From Rhodoluna sp. (GTDB taxonomy: Bacteria; Actinomycetota; Actinomycetes; Actinomycetales; Microbacteriaceae), in NCBI RefSeq assembly GCF_024639375.1, contig NZ_JAHEIM010000010.1:1-58330 (forward strand): a DNA stretch of 58,330 bases, in the 5' to 3' direction. The translations under genes and the position numbers were made by a program. Below, one piece after another: positions 16,459 through 26,452 of the stretch (its first letter is position 1; each line of letters opens with the position of its first letter). Below the pieces are notes generated by a model that saw only the letters and a list, made by a program, of their open reading frames with translations, had not been told where the DNA came from and made no database searches.

Positions 16459-16815
16459 ATGATTGTTGGCATTGGAGTAGATGCGGTTGAACTAAGCCGC
16501 TTCGAAACCAAACTTGGTGAAAATCAAAAGTTGGCCGAGCGCCTATTCACCGCTGCCGAGCTAGAAGCACCAATTCGCACTCTGGCCGGCCGCTTTGCCG
16601 CCAAGGAGGCGCTAATCAAGGCGTTATCCGGGGCCACCGGACTTGAATGGCACGGCATGCAGGTGCAAAAAGAAGCCTCGGGCAAGCCGGTGTTCGCCCT
16701 TAGCGGCAAGACCGCAGAGATTGCCGCGGCCGCTGGGGTGCAGAATATTCATCTATCCATTTCTCACGATGGCGACATGGTCATTGCGTTTGTAATTGCA
16801 GAAGGAGGTGCGTGA
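16459..16815 (+). CDS. acpS: Holo-[acyl-carrier-protein] synthase
   Basis: AcpS transfers 4'-phosphopantetheine from CoA to acyl carrier protein, so its neighbourhood with coaA is functionally apt. The 118-aa product has the family motifs MIVGIGVDAVELSRFE (metal-binding Asp), the AGRFAAKEALIKAL block with the second metal ligand, and HLSISHDGDMVIAFVIAE. The stop TGA overlaps the alr start. Confidence 0.96.
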   Translation: MIVGIGVDAVELSRFETKLGENQKLAERLFTAAELEAPIRTLAGRFAAKEALIKALSGATGLEWHGMQVQKEASGKPVFALSGKTAEIAAAAGVQNIHLSISHDGDMVIAFVIAEGGA

Positions 16816-17927
16816 TGCGTGAACTGATTATTGATCTCGACGCAATCGCAACCAATCTGCAAACCATGCGCAGCAAAGTTTCTGGCGCAATTGTGATGGC
16901 AATTGTCAAAGCCGATGCTTATGGCCACGGCATGATTCCGGTTGCAAAGAAACTTGAAGCAGCTGGCGCCGAGTACCTTGGCGTTGCCGACATCAACGAA
17001 GCACTCGCACTGCGCGATGCCGGAATCGATCTGCCAATCTTGGCTTGGTTGCATGACCCGCGTGACACATTTGTTCGCGCGGTTGATGCAGGCATCGAAC
17101 TTGGTGTGGCAAATGTTGAGCAGCTCGCGCGAATTGCTGCAGCAGCCGAGCACCTTGGTCGCACCGCGCGTGTGCATCTAAAGATTGACACCGGTCTTGG
17201 TCGCAATGGCGCAACCGCCGCTGAGTGGCCAGATGTTTTGAAAGCCGCCCACGGATACGTTGCCGAGGGTTTCATGCAAGTAGTGGCAATCTTCAGTCAC
17301 CTTTCTTGCACCAGCGAAGCCGACGACCTGCAACAAATAGCGCGATTCGAAACTGCTTGCGAACAGGCTCGCGAAGCCGGCGTTGAATTTGAGCTTCGTC
17401 ACCTTACCGCGAGCGACGGCGCGCTGCGATACCCGCAGGCACACTACGAAATGGTTCGCCTTGGTGTTTCGCTCTATGGTCTTTCACCGTTCACCGAAAA
17501 CACCGCTGCCGATTTTGGTTTGCGCCCAGCAATGACCGCACAAGCTTTGGTGACTCAAACCAAGCGTGTGCCAGCTGGTCAAAACATTAGCTACGGATAC
17601 CTGCACCAGACCACAGCCGAATCAACCCTGGCACTCGTGCCGGTTGGCTACGCAGAGGGTTTGCCTCGCAATGCGAGTGGCAACGCCAAGGTTTCGCTAA
17701 ACGGCAAAACATATTCAATCGACAGTCGCATTGCGATGGATCAATTTGTGCTCGATGTGGGCAATGACAAAGTTGCCGCTGGTGACATTGTGACTATTTT
17801 TGGCGACCCGGCATCCGGGGTGCCTTCGGCCGATGATCTTGCCGCTGCCGGCGACACCATCAACTACGAAATTGTAACTCGCATGGGCGGCCGCTTTAAG
17901 CGCACCTACCTGGGCGAAGAGGTCTAA
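16815..17927 (+). CDS. alr: Alanine racemase
   Basis: Alr is the PLP enzyme that makes D-alanine for peptidoglycan. The 370-aa product has the PLP-binding Lys in VMAIVKADAYGHGMIP (near residue 35), a TIM-barrel with HLKIDTGLGRNG, and the C-terminal domain carrying the second catalytic Tyr region (VGYAEGLPRNASG, SRIAMDQFVLDVG). GTG 16812 and ATG 16815 are both possible starts. I prefer ATG because AAGGAGG at 16802-16808 is then ideally spaced and the TGATG overlap with acpS is typical. Confidence 0.95.
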   Translation: MRELIIDLDAIATNLQTMRSKVSGAIVMAIVKADAYGHGMIPVAKKLEAAGAEYLGVADINEALALRDAGIDLPILAWLHDPRDTFVRAVDAGIELGVANVEQLARIAAAAEHLGRTARVHLKIDTGLGRNGATAAEWPDVLKAAHGYVAEGFMQVVAIFSHLSCTSEADDLQQIARFETACEQAREAGVEFELRHLTASDGALRYPQAHYEMVRLGVSLYGLSPFTENTAADFGLRPAMTAQALVTQTKRVPAGQNISYGYLHQTTAESTLALVPVGYAEGLPRNASGNAKVSLNGKTYSIDSRIAMDQFVLDVGNDKVAAGDIVTIFGDPASGVPSADDLAAAGDTINYEIVTRMGGRFKRTYLGEEV

Positions 17928-18380
17928 GTGGGCCGCGTGTTGGCCAAGCACTCAATCACCACTCCAGAAGAAATGCACGATCTGGGTGCAGCCTTGGCAA
18001 AAGATTTTCGAGCGGGAGATTTGATTCTGCTGACTGGCCCGCTTGGCGCCGGCAAGACCACACTCACTCGCGGCATTGGCGAAGCACTTGGTGCAATTGG
18101 AAACGTTTCGAGCCCAACTTTTGTAATTGCCCGAACCCATAAGCGTGAAGACGGTGGCCCAAACCTAGTGCACGTTGATGCCTATAGATTGGGCAGCCCG
18201 GCCGAACTCGACGATCTCGATATCGATTTTGAAAATTCGATTGTGATTGTCGAGTGGGGCAAAGGTTTCACCGAGGGCATTGCCGATTCATGGCTCGACA
18301 TTGAGATTGAACGTGACCACACCGGTGCTAGTGAAACTCGCGAGGTTACCGTGACAGGCTTTGGTGCTCGCTATGCCTAA
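17928..18380 (+). CDS. tsaE: tRNA threonylcarbamoyladenosine biosynthesis ATPase TsaE
   Basis: TsaE is the ATPase that drives the TsaB-TsaD complex in making t6A37 on ANN-decoding tRNAs. The 150-aa product has the Walker A motif LTGPLGAGKTTLTRGIGEALG near residue 40, the SSPTFVIARTHK switch, and LVHVDAYRL and IVIVEWGKGF. The GTG start at 17928 follows the alr stop with no gap. The tsaB start lies inside its last codons, consistent with coupled synthesis of a complex. Confidence 0.95.
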   Translation: MGRVLAKHSITTPEEMHDLGAALAKDFRAGDLILLTGPLGAGKTTLTRGIGEALGAIGNVSSPTFVIARTHKREDGGPNLVHVDAYRLGSPAELDDLDIDFENSIVIVEWGKGFTEGIADSWLDIEIERDHTGASETREVTVTGFGARYA

Positions 18381-19008
18381 TCACACGCTTTGCATCGATA
18401 CCTCTGCCGGCACTTCGGTTGCCGTACTTCGCGGTGCCGAATTGCTCGCCGAATTTAACGACGACCACAACATGGGCCACACCGAGGTGATCGGTCGCGC
18501 AATTGCCACCGCACTCGCCGATGCCGGCGTTGCCTCGCATCAAATTAAACGCGTGGTGGTTGGCCGTGGCCCGGCACCATTCACGGGCTTGCGCGTGGGC
18601 ATCGCTGCAGCGACCATGTTTGCCGCGGGCGTGGGCGCCAAGTTGTTTGGCGTGGTCAGCCTCGATGCGATTGCGTTTGAAGCGCTGAGCGCATCCGAAG
18701 TGCCTTTGTTAGTTACCGCGGATGCCCGCCGCAGCGAGGTCTACTGGGCTCTGTATTCAGGTCGCACCACATCGGGCGCACCTATTTGCATTGAAGGCCC
18801 AGGGGTAATCAAGCCGGCAGCCCTTGAAGAAATGCTGAGCGAACGAGGCATCAACCCGATGCGCACCGAACTGCCGGTGCACGCCGCCGCCCTAGGTCAA
18901 CTTTTTGAAGCGCAACTGATTGATGGCATCGAAAGCACCGACCTGAGTGCGCTCTATTTGCGTGCACCAGATGCAGTGCCAACTCCGGGCAAGAAGGTGA
19001 GCGGATGA
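18373..19008 (+). CDS. tsaB: t6A dimerization factor TsaB
   Basis: TsaB is the catalytically inactive partner of TsaD, with an ASKHA-type fold. I use ATG 18373 because the product then begins [19 protein letters not shown], the family N-terminus; this overlaps tsaE by eight bases. Family segments include [27 protein letters not shown] and [16 protein letters not shown]. The 211-aa length is normal. The stop overlaps the next start as ATGA. Confidence 0.94.
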   Translation: MPNHTLCIDTSAGTSVAVLRGAELLAEFNDDHNMGHTEVIGRAIATALADAGVASHQIKRVVVGRGPAPFTGLRVGIAAATMFAAGVGAKLFGVVSLDAIAFEALSASEVPLLVTADARRSEVYWALYSGRTTSGAPICIEGPGVIKPAALEEMLSERGINPMRTELPVHAAALGQLFEAQLIDGIESTDLSALYLRAPDAVPTPGKKVSG

Positions 19009-20516
19009 GCACCTTCTCGATTCGCGAGGCAGCCGAGACTGACCTGCAACACGTGATGCAACTGGAGCAAGAGTGTTTTGCAAAAGATGCGTGGTCGCGC
19101 GACAACATGCACTTTGAATTGCTGGCTCATCACACCTATTACGTGGTGGCTCACGAGGGCGAGCAGCTGGTTGGCTTTGCTGGCCTAAGCAAGGTGCCTG
19201 GAAACGATCAAGCCGATATTCAAACCATCGCTGTTTCACCAAGCATGCGTGGCCGTGGCCTTGGCAAAGAGCTAATGCTCGAGTTGCTGTCGCAAGCACG
19301 AAAGTTGCACGCCAGCGAAATTTTTCTCGAAGTGCGTGCCGACAACCAGGTGGCACAAAATCTTTATCACGGTCTCGGCTTCGAGCACATCGATACCCGC
19401 GCTCGTTATTACCAACCCGATGACGTTGATGCCTGGGTAATGCGGTTGAAGTTTGCAACCAGTTCGATTGGCCGCGAGTCGGTGGTGCTTGGCATCGAAA
19501 CATCTTGTGACGAAACCGGTGTTGGCATTGTGCGCGGCAACAAGTTGTTGGCCAACGTAATTTCTTCATCGATGGATGAACAGGCACGCTTTGGTGGTGT
19601 GGTTCCCGAGATTGCCGCGCGCGCCCACCTTGAAGCAATGAAGCCAACTTTGGATAAAGCGCTGGCCGAAGCAAACATGAGCATCAACGATATTGATGCG
19701 ATTGCAGTTACCAATGGCCCCGGATTAGGTGGCGCACTTATGGTTGGCATCGGTGCAGCCAAGGCGCTATCCGTAGCAACTGGAAAACCGATTTATGCAG
19801 TGAACCACTTGGTGGGTCACGTTGGTGTCGACATTCTTGAACGCGGTGTATTGCAAACCCCAACCATCGCTTTGTTGGTGAGTGGCGGTCACACCTCTTT
19901 GTTGCTCGTGCGCGATTTGCTAAACGATGTTGAGTTGCTTGGTGAAACTATCGATGATGCTGCCGGTGAAGCTTTCGACAAAGTCGCAAGATTGCTGTCG
20001 CTCAAATATCCGGGCGGCCCAGAAATCGACAAGGCGGCAATCGGTGGCGACCCGAAAGCAATTAGATTCCCACGCGGTCTCACCCTGCCAAAAGACATGG
20101 AGAAGAACCGATACAACTTCTCGTTTTCGGGTTTGAAAACTGCGGTTGCGCGTTGGGTTGAAGTGGCCGATGCCAAGGGCGAGAACTACAACAAGGCCGA
20201 CGTTGCCGCCAGCTTTAGAGAAGCAGTTGTCGATGTGTTGGTGAGCAAAGCAATTGCCGCCTGCCTCGATCACAACGTGCCTCGCCTGCTGCTTGGTGGT
20301 GGCGTGATTGCCAATGCCCGCCTGCGTGAGCTGGCCACCGAGCGCTGTGCCGCCAACGGCATCGAACTTCGCATTCCGGCGCTGCACCTGTGCACCGATA
20401 ACGGCGCAATGATTGCCACCCTGGGTGCTCAGCTGATCATGGATGGCCGCGAGCCATCGAGCCTAAACTTCGGAGCCGAATCGACCCTGCCAGTCACACA
20501 GGTACAGTCCCGCTAA
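19005..20516 (+). CDS. tsaD: RimI-TsaD fusion: N-terminal GNAT acetyltransferase and tRNA threonylcarbamoyltransferase
   Basis: One uninterrupted 503-aa frame joins two usually separate genes. Residues 1-150 are a GNAT acetyltransferase of the RimI type (ISVSP-like [17 protein letters not shown] at 75-90, [19 protein letters not shown]), which acetylates protein N-termini, classically ribosomal protein S18. Residues 157-503 are TsaD, which transfers the threonylcarbamoyl group to A37 of t[40 protein letters not shown], the NHLVGH metal region and [13 protein letters not shown]. There is no stop, start or gap at the junction near residue 152. Similar fusions are annotated in some Actinobacteria. 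Confidence 0.95.
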   Translation: MSTFSIREAAETDLQHVMQLEQECFAKDAWSRDNMHFELLAHHTYYVVAHEGEQLVGFAGLSKVPGNDQADIQTIAVSPSMRGRGLGKELMLELLSQARKLHASEIFLEVRADNQVAQNLYHGLGFEHIDTRARYYQPDDVDAWVMRLKFATSSIGRESVVLGIETSCDETGVGIVRGNKLLANVISSSMDEQARFGGVVPEIAARAHLEAMKPTLDKALAEANMSINDIDAIAVTNGPGLGGALMVGIGAAKALSVATGKPIYAVNHLVGHVGVDILERGVLQTPTIALLVSGGHTSLLLVRDLLNDVELLGETIDDAAGEAFDKVARLLSLKYPGGPEIDKAAIGGDPKAIRFPRGLTLPKDMEKNRYNFSFSGLKTAVARWVEVADAKGENYNKADVAASFREAVVDVLVSKAIAACLDHNVPRLLLGGGVIANARLRELATERCAANGIELRIPALHLCTDNGAMIATLGAQLIMDGREPSSLNFGAESTLPVTQVQSR

Positions 20517-20591
20517 CTCCCAGCCCACTCCCAGCAAACTCTGGTCGAATTCAGGTGAGCGCAATTGCTCGAAGATAAAAGGAGCAGCCAA

Positions 20592-20975
20592 ATGGCTAAA
20601 GAAGCAGCAGTAGTTGCTAAAGAGAAGTACGACTTCACAAAACTAAACACACTTTCAGTTGTGTCACTTGCAACCGCACTAACCGGCATTGGTGCCGCAG
20701 CTGCAATCATCACCGGTCACATTTCACTTTCACAGATCAAGCGTTCGGGCGAAAACGGTCGCCCATTGGCGCTTGTTGGTCTAGTGCTTGGTTACCTTTC
20801 AATCGCACTTTGGATTATTGGCGGCATCGCGATGGTTGTGATTCGCTTCTGGCTGTCGACACGAGGCTATGACCTTGGCAATTACGGTGGCGGCATGATG
20901 GGCAACCGCAATTTTGATTTCAATGACATGGGTCCAGGCATGATGTGGAACAACGGCACAGACGGCACCAACTAA
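20592..20975 (+). CDS. DUF4190-type small membrane protein
   Basis: The 127-aa product has two hydrophobic helices (LSVVSLATALTGIGAAAAIITGHISL and LALVGLVLGYLSIALWIIGGIAMVVI) separated by the loop SQIKRSGENGRPLA. That loop and arrangement are characteristic of the DUF4190 family. A Gly/Met/Asn-rich tail follows (YGGGMMGNRNFDFNDMGPGMMWNN). Function is unknown. I place the start at ATG 20592, preceded by AAAAGGAGC; the upstream extension lacks support. It converges on the next gene with a three-base gap and no visible terminator. Confidence 0.85.
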   Translation: MAKEAAVVAKEKYDFTKLNTLSVVSLATALTGIGAAAAIITGHISLSQIKRSGENGRPLALVGLVLGYLSIALWIIGGIAMVVIRFWLSTRGYDLGNYGGGMMGNRNFDFNDMGPGMMWNNGTDGTN

Positions 20976-20978
20976 AAA

Positions 20979-22181
20979 TTATTTAAGCGGCTCGCAAATG
21001 AGCACGCGATGGGCGTCGCCCACTCTGGTAACAATCAGGGTGGCGGCGCCTTCGCCTTTTGGCGCCAATTCTTTGCGCAGCTCTTCAGGCACAATATCGC
21101 TGCCGCGTTTTTTAATCTCGAGTGTGCCAATGTTTCGTTCGCGCAAATAGGCTTTGAGTTTTTTGCGATCGAATGCCATTTCGTCAAGCAGTCGGTAGCT
21201 CTTGAGCCATGGCGAAACAATTTGCTCGGTTGAAGTTAAGTAGGCAATCTCGGGTGCAAAAATTGTGGCGCCAAGTTCAATCGCCAGGTTGCCCAGCAGG
21301 TGCGAGCGAATCACCGAGTTATCCGGTTCATAAATAAACGCACCGAGCTCACCAATTGGTGCATCAACGCGTTCGGTGGAATCGCTGGTTAATTCAAAGC
21401 GAGTGCCGTTGGCAATCAAAAGCGCCGATCGTTTGACCTCCGGGCGAGCAACAGCACCAAACCAAAGACCCAGCTCAACCAAGTCGCCGTCGAATGAAAC
21501 CCACTGCGCCTCGGCATCATCGGGAATTCCCTCGTGCGGATGCCCTGGACCAAACTTTATGCCGGTTGGTTTGGTGCGCGCAGCTTCGAGCACAAAATCG
21601 AAACTCGGGCTGAACATGGCTGGGTCAAATTTGCGAATCGCTTTGGCGCGAGCCGGGCCATCAAGGTCGCGTCGAGCCGGGTCAAAAAACAACGCCTCAA
21701 ACTGCGACAGGTCGAGTTCGGTCACATCGGCTTGGTCTACGGAGGCATTTTCAAATGCGGCCAGGTTATAGGTGGCCACTGCGGCGGTGAGCTCATCGAT
21801 CTCGAAGGCACGCACTTCAAGCTCGAGGCTGGCCATAGCCATGGCTTCAGCGCCAATGCCACATCCGAGGTCGGTAACCTGCTTGAAGCCAGCTTGACGA
21901 AAACGATCAGCGTGCAGAGCAGCGGCGGTTAGGCGAGAGGCCTGCTCAAGGCCCGGTTCGGTGAAAAGCATGTGCTCGGCAAAGGGTCCAAATTTGGTGG
22001 CCCCACGTCGGCGCAACTTGGCCTGGCTCAGCACTGAGGCAACCAGACCGGGCGAGTGCCCCTCGGCACGCAACTGGCTCACCAGTCGAACCACATCGGC
22101 CTTGGCATCCAAAGGGCCAACCTTTGCCAGCAGCGCCTGGCCCTGGGGCGAGAGCAAGCCAACAAAGTCTTCGCGGTTCAT
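20979..22181 (-). CDS. Class I SAM-dependent methyltransferase with THUMP-like C-terminal domain
   Basis: The 400-aa protein has an N-terminal helical region (MNREDFVGLLSPQGQALLAKV), a Rossmann methyltransferase core near residues 95-200 (motif I TDLGCGIGAEAMAMA, acidic motif II AFEIDE, FFDPARRD), and a C-terminal region with HLLGNLAIELGA and FDRKKLKAYLRERNIGTLEIKKRGSDI, as in the actinobacterial THUMP-like family. RNA is the probable substrate, but the target base is unknown. It is monocistronic and divergent from groES. Confidence 0.85.
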   Translation of the reverse strand: MNREDFVGLLSPQGQALLAKVGPLDAKADVVRLVSQLRAEGHSPGLVASVLSQAKLRRRGATKFGPFAEHMLFTEPGLEQASRLTAAALHADRFRQAGFKQVTDLGCGIGAEAMAMASLELEVRAFEIDELTAAVATYNLAAFENASVDQADVTELDLSQFEALFFDPARRDLDGPARAKAIRKFDPAMFSPSFDFVLEAARTKPTGIKFGPGHPHEGIPDDAEAQWVSFDGDLVELGLWFGAVARPEVKRSALLIANGTRFELTSDSTERVDAPIGELGAFIYEPDNSVIRSHLLGNLAIELGATIFAPEIAYLTSTEQIVSPWLKSYRLLDEMAFDRKKLKAYLRERNIGTLEIKKRGSDIVPEELRKELAPKGEGAATLIVTRVGDAHRVLICEPLK

Positions 22182-22187
22182 ACGGCA

Positions 22188-22193
22188 AGGTTA
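22188..22193 (-). promoter_or_regulatory. -10 box for leaderless methyltransferase transcript
   Basis: TAACCT on the minus strand ends six bases before the ATG at 22181, with no Shine-Dalgarno sequence between. Confidence 0.45.
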
Positions 22194-22210
22194 CCCGCCC
22201 AAAAACCGAG

Positions 22211-22237
22211 TTAGCACTCGCCGTGCCAGAGTGCTAA
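22211..22237 (+). promoter_or_regulatory. CIRCE operator (HrcA-binding site) of groES
   Basis: TTAGCACTC, nine bases, GAGTGCTAA is a perfect match to the CIRCE consensus bound by the heat-shock repressor HrcA. The TAATAT at 22235-22240, overlapping its right arm, is a plausible -10, so repressor binding would block polymerase. The groES ATG follows 42 bases later with GAGAAAAGG as ribosome-binding site. Confidence 0.95.
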
Positions 22238-22279
22238 TATGGCCAGTACAAACCCGTTTTTACGAGAGAAAAGGTCAAG

Positions 22280-22576
22280 ATGTCGGTTTCGATTAAGCCA
22301 CTTGAAGATCGCATTGTTGTTCGCCCGGTTGAGGCTGAGCAGATCACAGCTTCTGGTCTGGTAATTCCAGACACTGCAAAAGAGAAGCCACAAGAAGCTG
22401 AAGTTATCGCTGTGGGCCCTGGCCGCGTTGACGACAAGGGTGTTCGCATCCCTGTTGACGTTGCTGTTGGCGACAAGGTGATTTTCTCAAAGTACGGCGG
22501 CACCGAGCTTAAGTACAACGGCGAAGAGTACCTAGTGCTCTCCGCTCGCGATGTGCTTGCAGTCGTGGTTCGATAA
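22280..22576 (+). CDS. groES: Co-chaperonin GroES
   Basis: GroES caps the GroEL chamber during ATP-driven protein folding. The 98-aa product has the family N-terminus [34 protein letters not shown] (containing the mobile loop), [24 protein letters not shown] and the DVLAVV end. It stands alone between a CIRCE operator and an intrinsic terminator. No groEL follows, so GroEL must be encoded elsewhere, as in many Actinobacteria. Confidence 0.97.
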   Translation: MSVSIKPLEDRIVVRPVEAEQITASGLVIPDTAKEKPQEAEVIAVGPGRVDDKGVRIPVDVAVGDKVIFSKYGGTELKYNGEEYLVLSARDVLAVVVR

Positions 22577-22591
22577 TCACGAATCCCCATG

Positions 22592-22617
22592 AAAACCCTG
22601 ACGCGAGTCGGGGTTTT
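22592..22617 (+). terminator. Intrinsic terminator of groES
   Basis: An 11-bp stem (AAAACCCTGAC with GTCGGGGTTTT, one T-G pair) closes on a GCGA tetraloop, with TTTT inside the descending arm and CTGCTTTCT after it. This ends the one-gene groES transcript. Confidence 0.85.
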
Positions 22618-22635
22618 CTGCTTTCTGGTCACTAA

Positions 22636-24165
<1,530 letters not shown>

Positions 24166-24182
24166 ACCGCGGAGGGGAAACC

Positions 24183-25301
24183 ATGACCGAAATTCAAATC
24201 GGCCGCGGCAAAAGCGGCAATCGCGCCTGGGCCTTCGACGACGTTGCAATTGTGCCGTCACGACGCACTCGCGACCCTAAGGATGTTTCTACCGCGTGGA
24301 AAATCGATGCGTATGAATTTGGTTTGCCGGTTTTGGCAGCGCCAATGGACTCAGCGGTTTCACCAGAGACTGCAGTTGCAATTGGAAAACTTGGTGGCCT
24401 TGGTGTTCTAGACCTTGAAGGTCTTTGGACTCGCTATGAAGACCCAACCATGCAACTAAACGAGATTGCTAAGTTACCTGCCGAGCAAGCCACCCGTCGC
24501 ATGCAAGAAATTTATGCAGAGCCAATTAAGCAAGAACTGATTCGCGATCGCATTGCAGAGATTCGTGCAGCTGGCGTTACCGTTGCCGGTGCGCTGTCTC
24601 CGCAGCGTGCCGCCGAATTTAGCGACTGCGTAATCAAGGCTGGTGTCGATCTTTTTGTAATTCGTGGCACCACTGTTTCGGCAGAGCACGTTTCTAAAAC
24701 TCACGAGCCACTGAACCTAAAAGAGTTCATCTACAAGCTTGATGTTCCAGTAATTGTTGGTGGCGCGGCAACCTACACCGCGGCACTGCACCTAATGCGC
24801 ACTGGCGCTGCCGGCGTGCTCGTTGGTTTCGGTGGCGGTGCAGCATCAACCACCCGCAAGGTGCTTGGCATTCACGCGCCGATGGCAACCGCGGTTGCCG
24901 ATGTTGCTGGTGCCCGCCGTGACTACATGGATGAATCTGGTGGTCGCTATGTTCACGTTATTGCCGATGGCGGATTGGGAACATCCGGAGACATCGTTAA
25001 GGCGATTGCTGTTGGTGCCGATGCCGTAATGCTGGGCACCGTTTTGGCTCGCGCCGAAGAAGCACCGGGTCAGGGCTGGCACTGGGGTCAAGAAGCGTTC
25101 AACAAAGAATTGCCTCGCGGTCACCGCGTGCACGTTGGCACTTCGGGCACGCTTGAGCAGATTCTCAACGGTCCTTCATCTTCAGCAGACGGCACCACAA
25201 ACTTGATTGGTGCGTTGCGTCGTTCAATGGCAACCACCGGTTATTCAGACGTCAAAGAATTCCAACGCGTTGATGTAGTAGTCGCGCCTTACAACAGCTA
25301 A
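24183..25301 (+). CDS. GuaB3-family IMP dehydrogenase-related protein
   Basis: The 372-aa protein belongs to the GuaB3 family found beside guaB in Actinobacteria: MTEIQIGRGKSGNRAWAFDDVAIVPSRRTRDPKDVSTAW at the N-terminus, no CBS domains, and GGRYVHVIADGGLGTSGDIVKAIAVGADAVMLG. The position of the IMPDH catalytic cysteine is Ser222 (GFGGGAASTTR), so ordinary IMPDH chemistry is not expected. Cyanobacterial GuaB3 has been described as a GMP reductase, but the role here is open. GGAGGGGAAACC gives a strong ribosome-binding site after guaB. Confidence 0.9.
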   Translation: MTEIQIGRGKSGNRAWAFDDVAIVPSRRTRDPKDVSTAWKIDAYEFGLPVLAAPMDSAVSPETAVAIGKLGGLGVLDLEGLWTRYEDPTMQLNEIAKLPAEQATRRMQEIYAEPIKQELIRDRIAEIRAAGVTVAGALSPQRAAEFSDCVIKAGVDLFVIRGTTVSAEHVSKTHEPLNLKEFIYKLDVPVIVGGAATYTAALHLMRTGAAGVLVGFGGGAASTTRKVLGIHAPMATAVADVAGARRDYMDESGGRYVHVIADGGLGTSGDIVKAIAVGADAVMLGTVLARAEEAPGQGWHWGQEAFNKELPRGHRVHVGTSGTLEQILNGPSSSADGTTNLIGALRRSMATTGYSDVKEFQRVDVVVAPYNS

Positions 25302-25305
25302 TTTG

Positions 25306-26025
25306 ATGCCAACCAAGGCGCCAACCTTCTTTGCTATCGCAAGACAGCCAAAGTGGATTGGTGCTTTGCTTTTGGCGCTGGCAGTCGCGGCAATTTTTGC
25401 TCTGCTTGGTCAATGGCAACTCGATCGAGCTTTCACTAAGAGCGCACCAACCGACACCGATATCAAAATCAGCACCGTGAACGTGATGATCGACAGCTCG
25501 CACGTATTTATTGCGGCCAACCGTTTGCAAGATGGCGAACAGGGTTATTGGTTACTTAGCAACTCGCGCGATGAAGCCGGCAAGAGTGTGACCCTGGCTC
25601 TGGGCTGGTCGCCAAGCTATGCAGAAGTGAAGGGCGAATATGACGCCCTCAAAGATTCAGTTTTGGTTCAAGCATTCATGCCCATGAAGGGCGTGTTCTT
25701 GCCATCCGAGGCACCAAAGCCACTCGACTCAAAGCAGCCTTACCTGCTGCAATCGGTCTCGCTGGCCCAGCTGGTGAACCTCTATTCACCGGATAAGCCG
25801 GTAGCCAGTCATCCGGAGTATTTGGCACTTTGCGGTTGCGATGAGGGCATGGCCTGGCCGCCGCTTCGCCCAATCAAGGTGAATTACGCACAGACCGACC
25901 CAATCAACTGGCTAAGCGCGTTCTACTTTTTGGAATGGACCGTTTTTGCCGGCTTCGCAGTGTTTATGTGGTGGCGCCTGGTGAAAGACCAGCTAATTCG
26001 CGACCAGCTTGAAACGGTAAACTAA
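25306..26025 (+). CDS. SURF1 family cytochrome oxidase assembly protein
   Basis: SURF1 proteins help assemble haem-copper cytochrome c oxidase. The 239-aa product has the hallmark two-helix topology: an N-terminal membrane helix (WIGALLLALAVAAIFALLGQWQLDRA), a ~160-residue external domain with LALGWSPSYAEV and SVSLAQLVNLY, then a C-terminal helix (WLSAFYFLEWTVFAGFAVFMWWRLVKD). I prefer ATG 25306 over the adjoining TTG 25303. It follows guaB3 by four bases, an arrangement seen in related Actinobacteria. Confidence 0.88.
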   Translation: MPTKAPTFFAIARQPKWIGALLLALAVAAIFALLGQWQLDRAFTKSAPTDTDIKISTVNVMIDSSHVFIAANRLQDGEQGYWLLSNSRDEAGKSVTLALGWSPSYAEVKGEYDALKDSVLVQAFMPMKGVFLPSEAPKPLDSKQPYLLQSVSLAQLVNLYSPDKPVASHPEYLALCGCDEGMAWPPLRPIKVNYAQTDPINWLSAFYFLEWTVFAGFAVFMWWRLVKDQLIRDQLETVN

Positions 26026-26029
26026 ACCA

Positions 26030-26452
26030 ATGAATTCAGAGGTAATCGGCTCAGCGCTCAAGTTTTACAAGGTCACCTCTTATATCACCGGCACTTTCTT
26101 GATGCTCTTGGTGATCGAAATGATTATTCGATATGGCTTTGGCCTTGACCTTTGGCTTGCTGGCCCAAACGGGTTTTTCACTCTTGAAGAGCGCGGTCTT
26201 GATGGCATGGGTTTGCCAAACACCGGCCTAAACATTTCAACCGCAATTTTGATTGTGCACGGATGGCTTTATGTGGCCTACCTATTTGGTGACTTCAGAC
26301 TCTGGACGCTAATGCGTTGGAGCTTTATGCGTTTCTTGATCATTGCCGCTGGTGGCGTGGTGCCAATGCTTTCATTCTTTACCGAACGCCACTTCAGCAA
26401 GATTGCTGAACAAGAGTTGGCGGAAGCCGCAACCAAGAAGGCAGGCAAATGA
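26030..26452 (+). CDS. DUF3817 integral membrane protein
   Basis: The 140-aa protein has three or four hydrophobic segments ([73 protein letters not shown]). The spacing and the [18 protein letters not shown] and FTERH motifs match the DUF3817 family, for which no function is established. It overlaps guaA by four bases (ATGA), so it is translated with the GMP-synthesis genes. Confidence 0.82.
   Translation: MNSEVIGSALKFYKVTSYITGTFLMLLVIEMIIRYGFGLDLWLAGPNGFFTLEERGLDGMGLPNTGLNISTAILIVHGWLYVAYLFGDFRLWTLMRWSFMRFLIIAAGGVVPMLSFFTERHFSKIAEQELAEAATKKAGK

Noticed and set aside
18892-19674. A 260-codon minus-strand frame opposite tsaB and the RimI-TsaD gene
   Set aside because: Composition is Arg/His/Cys/Gln-rich as expected for a shadow frame, and the plus strand holds clear conserved proteins throughout.
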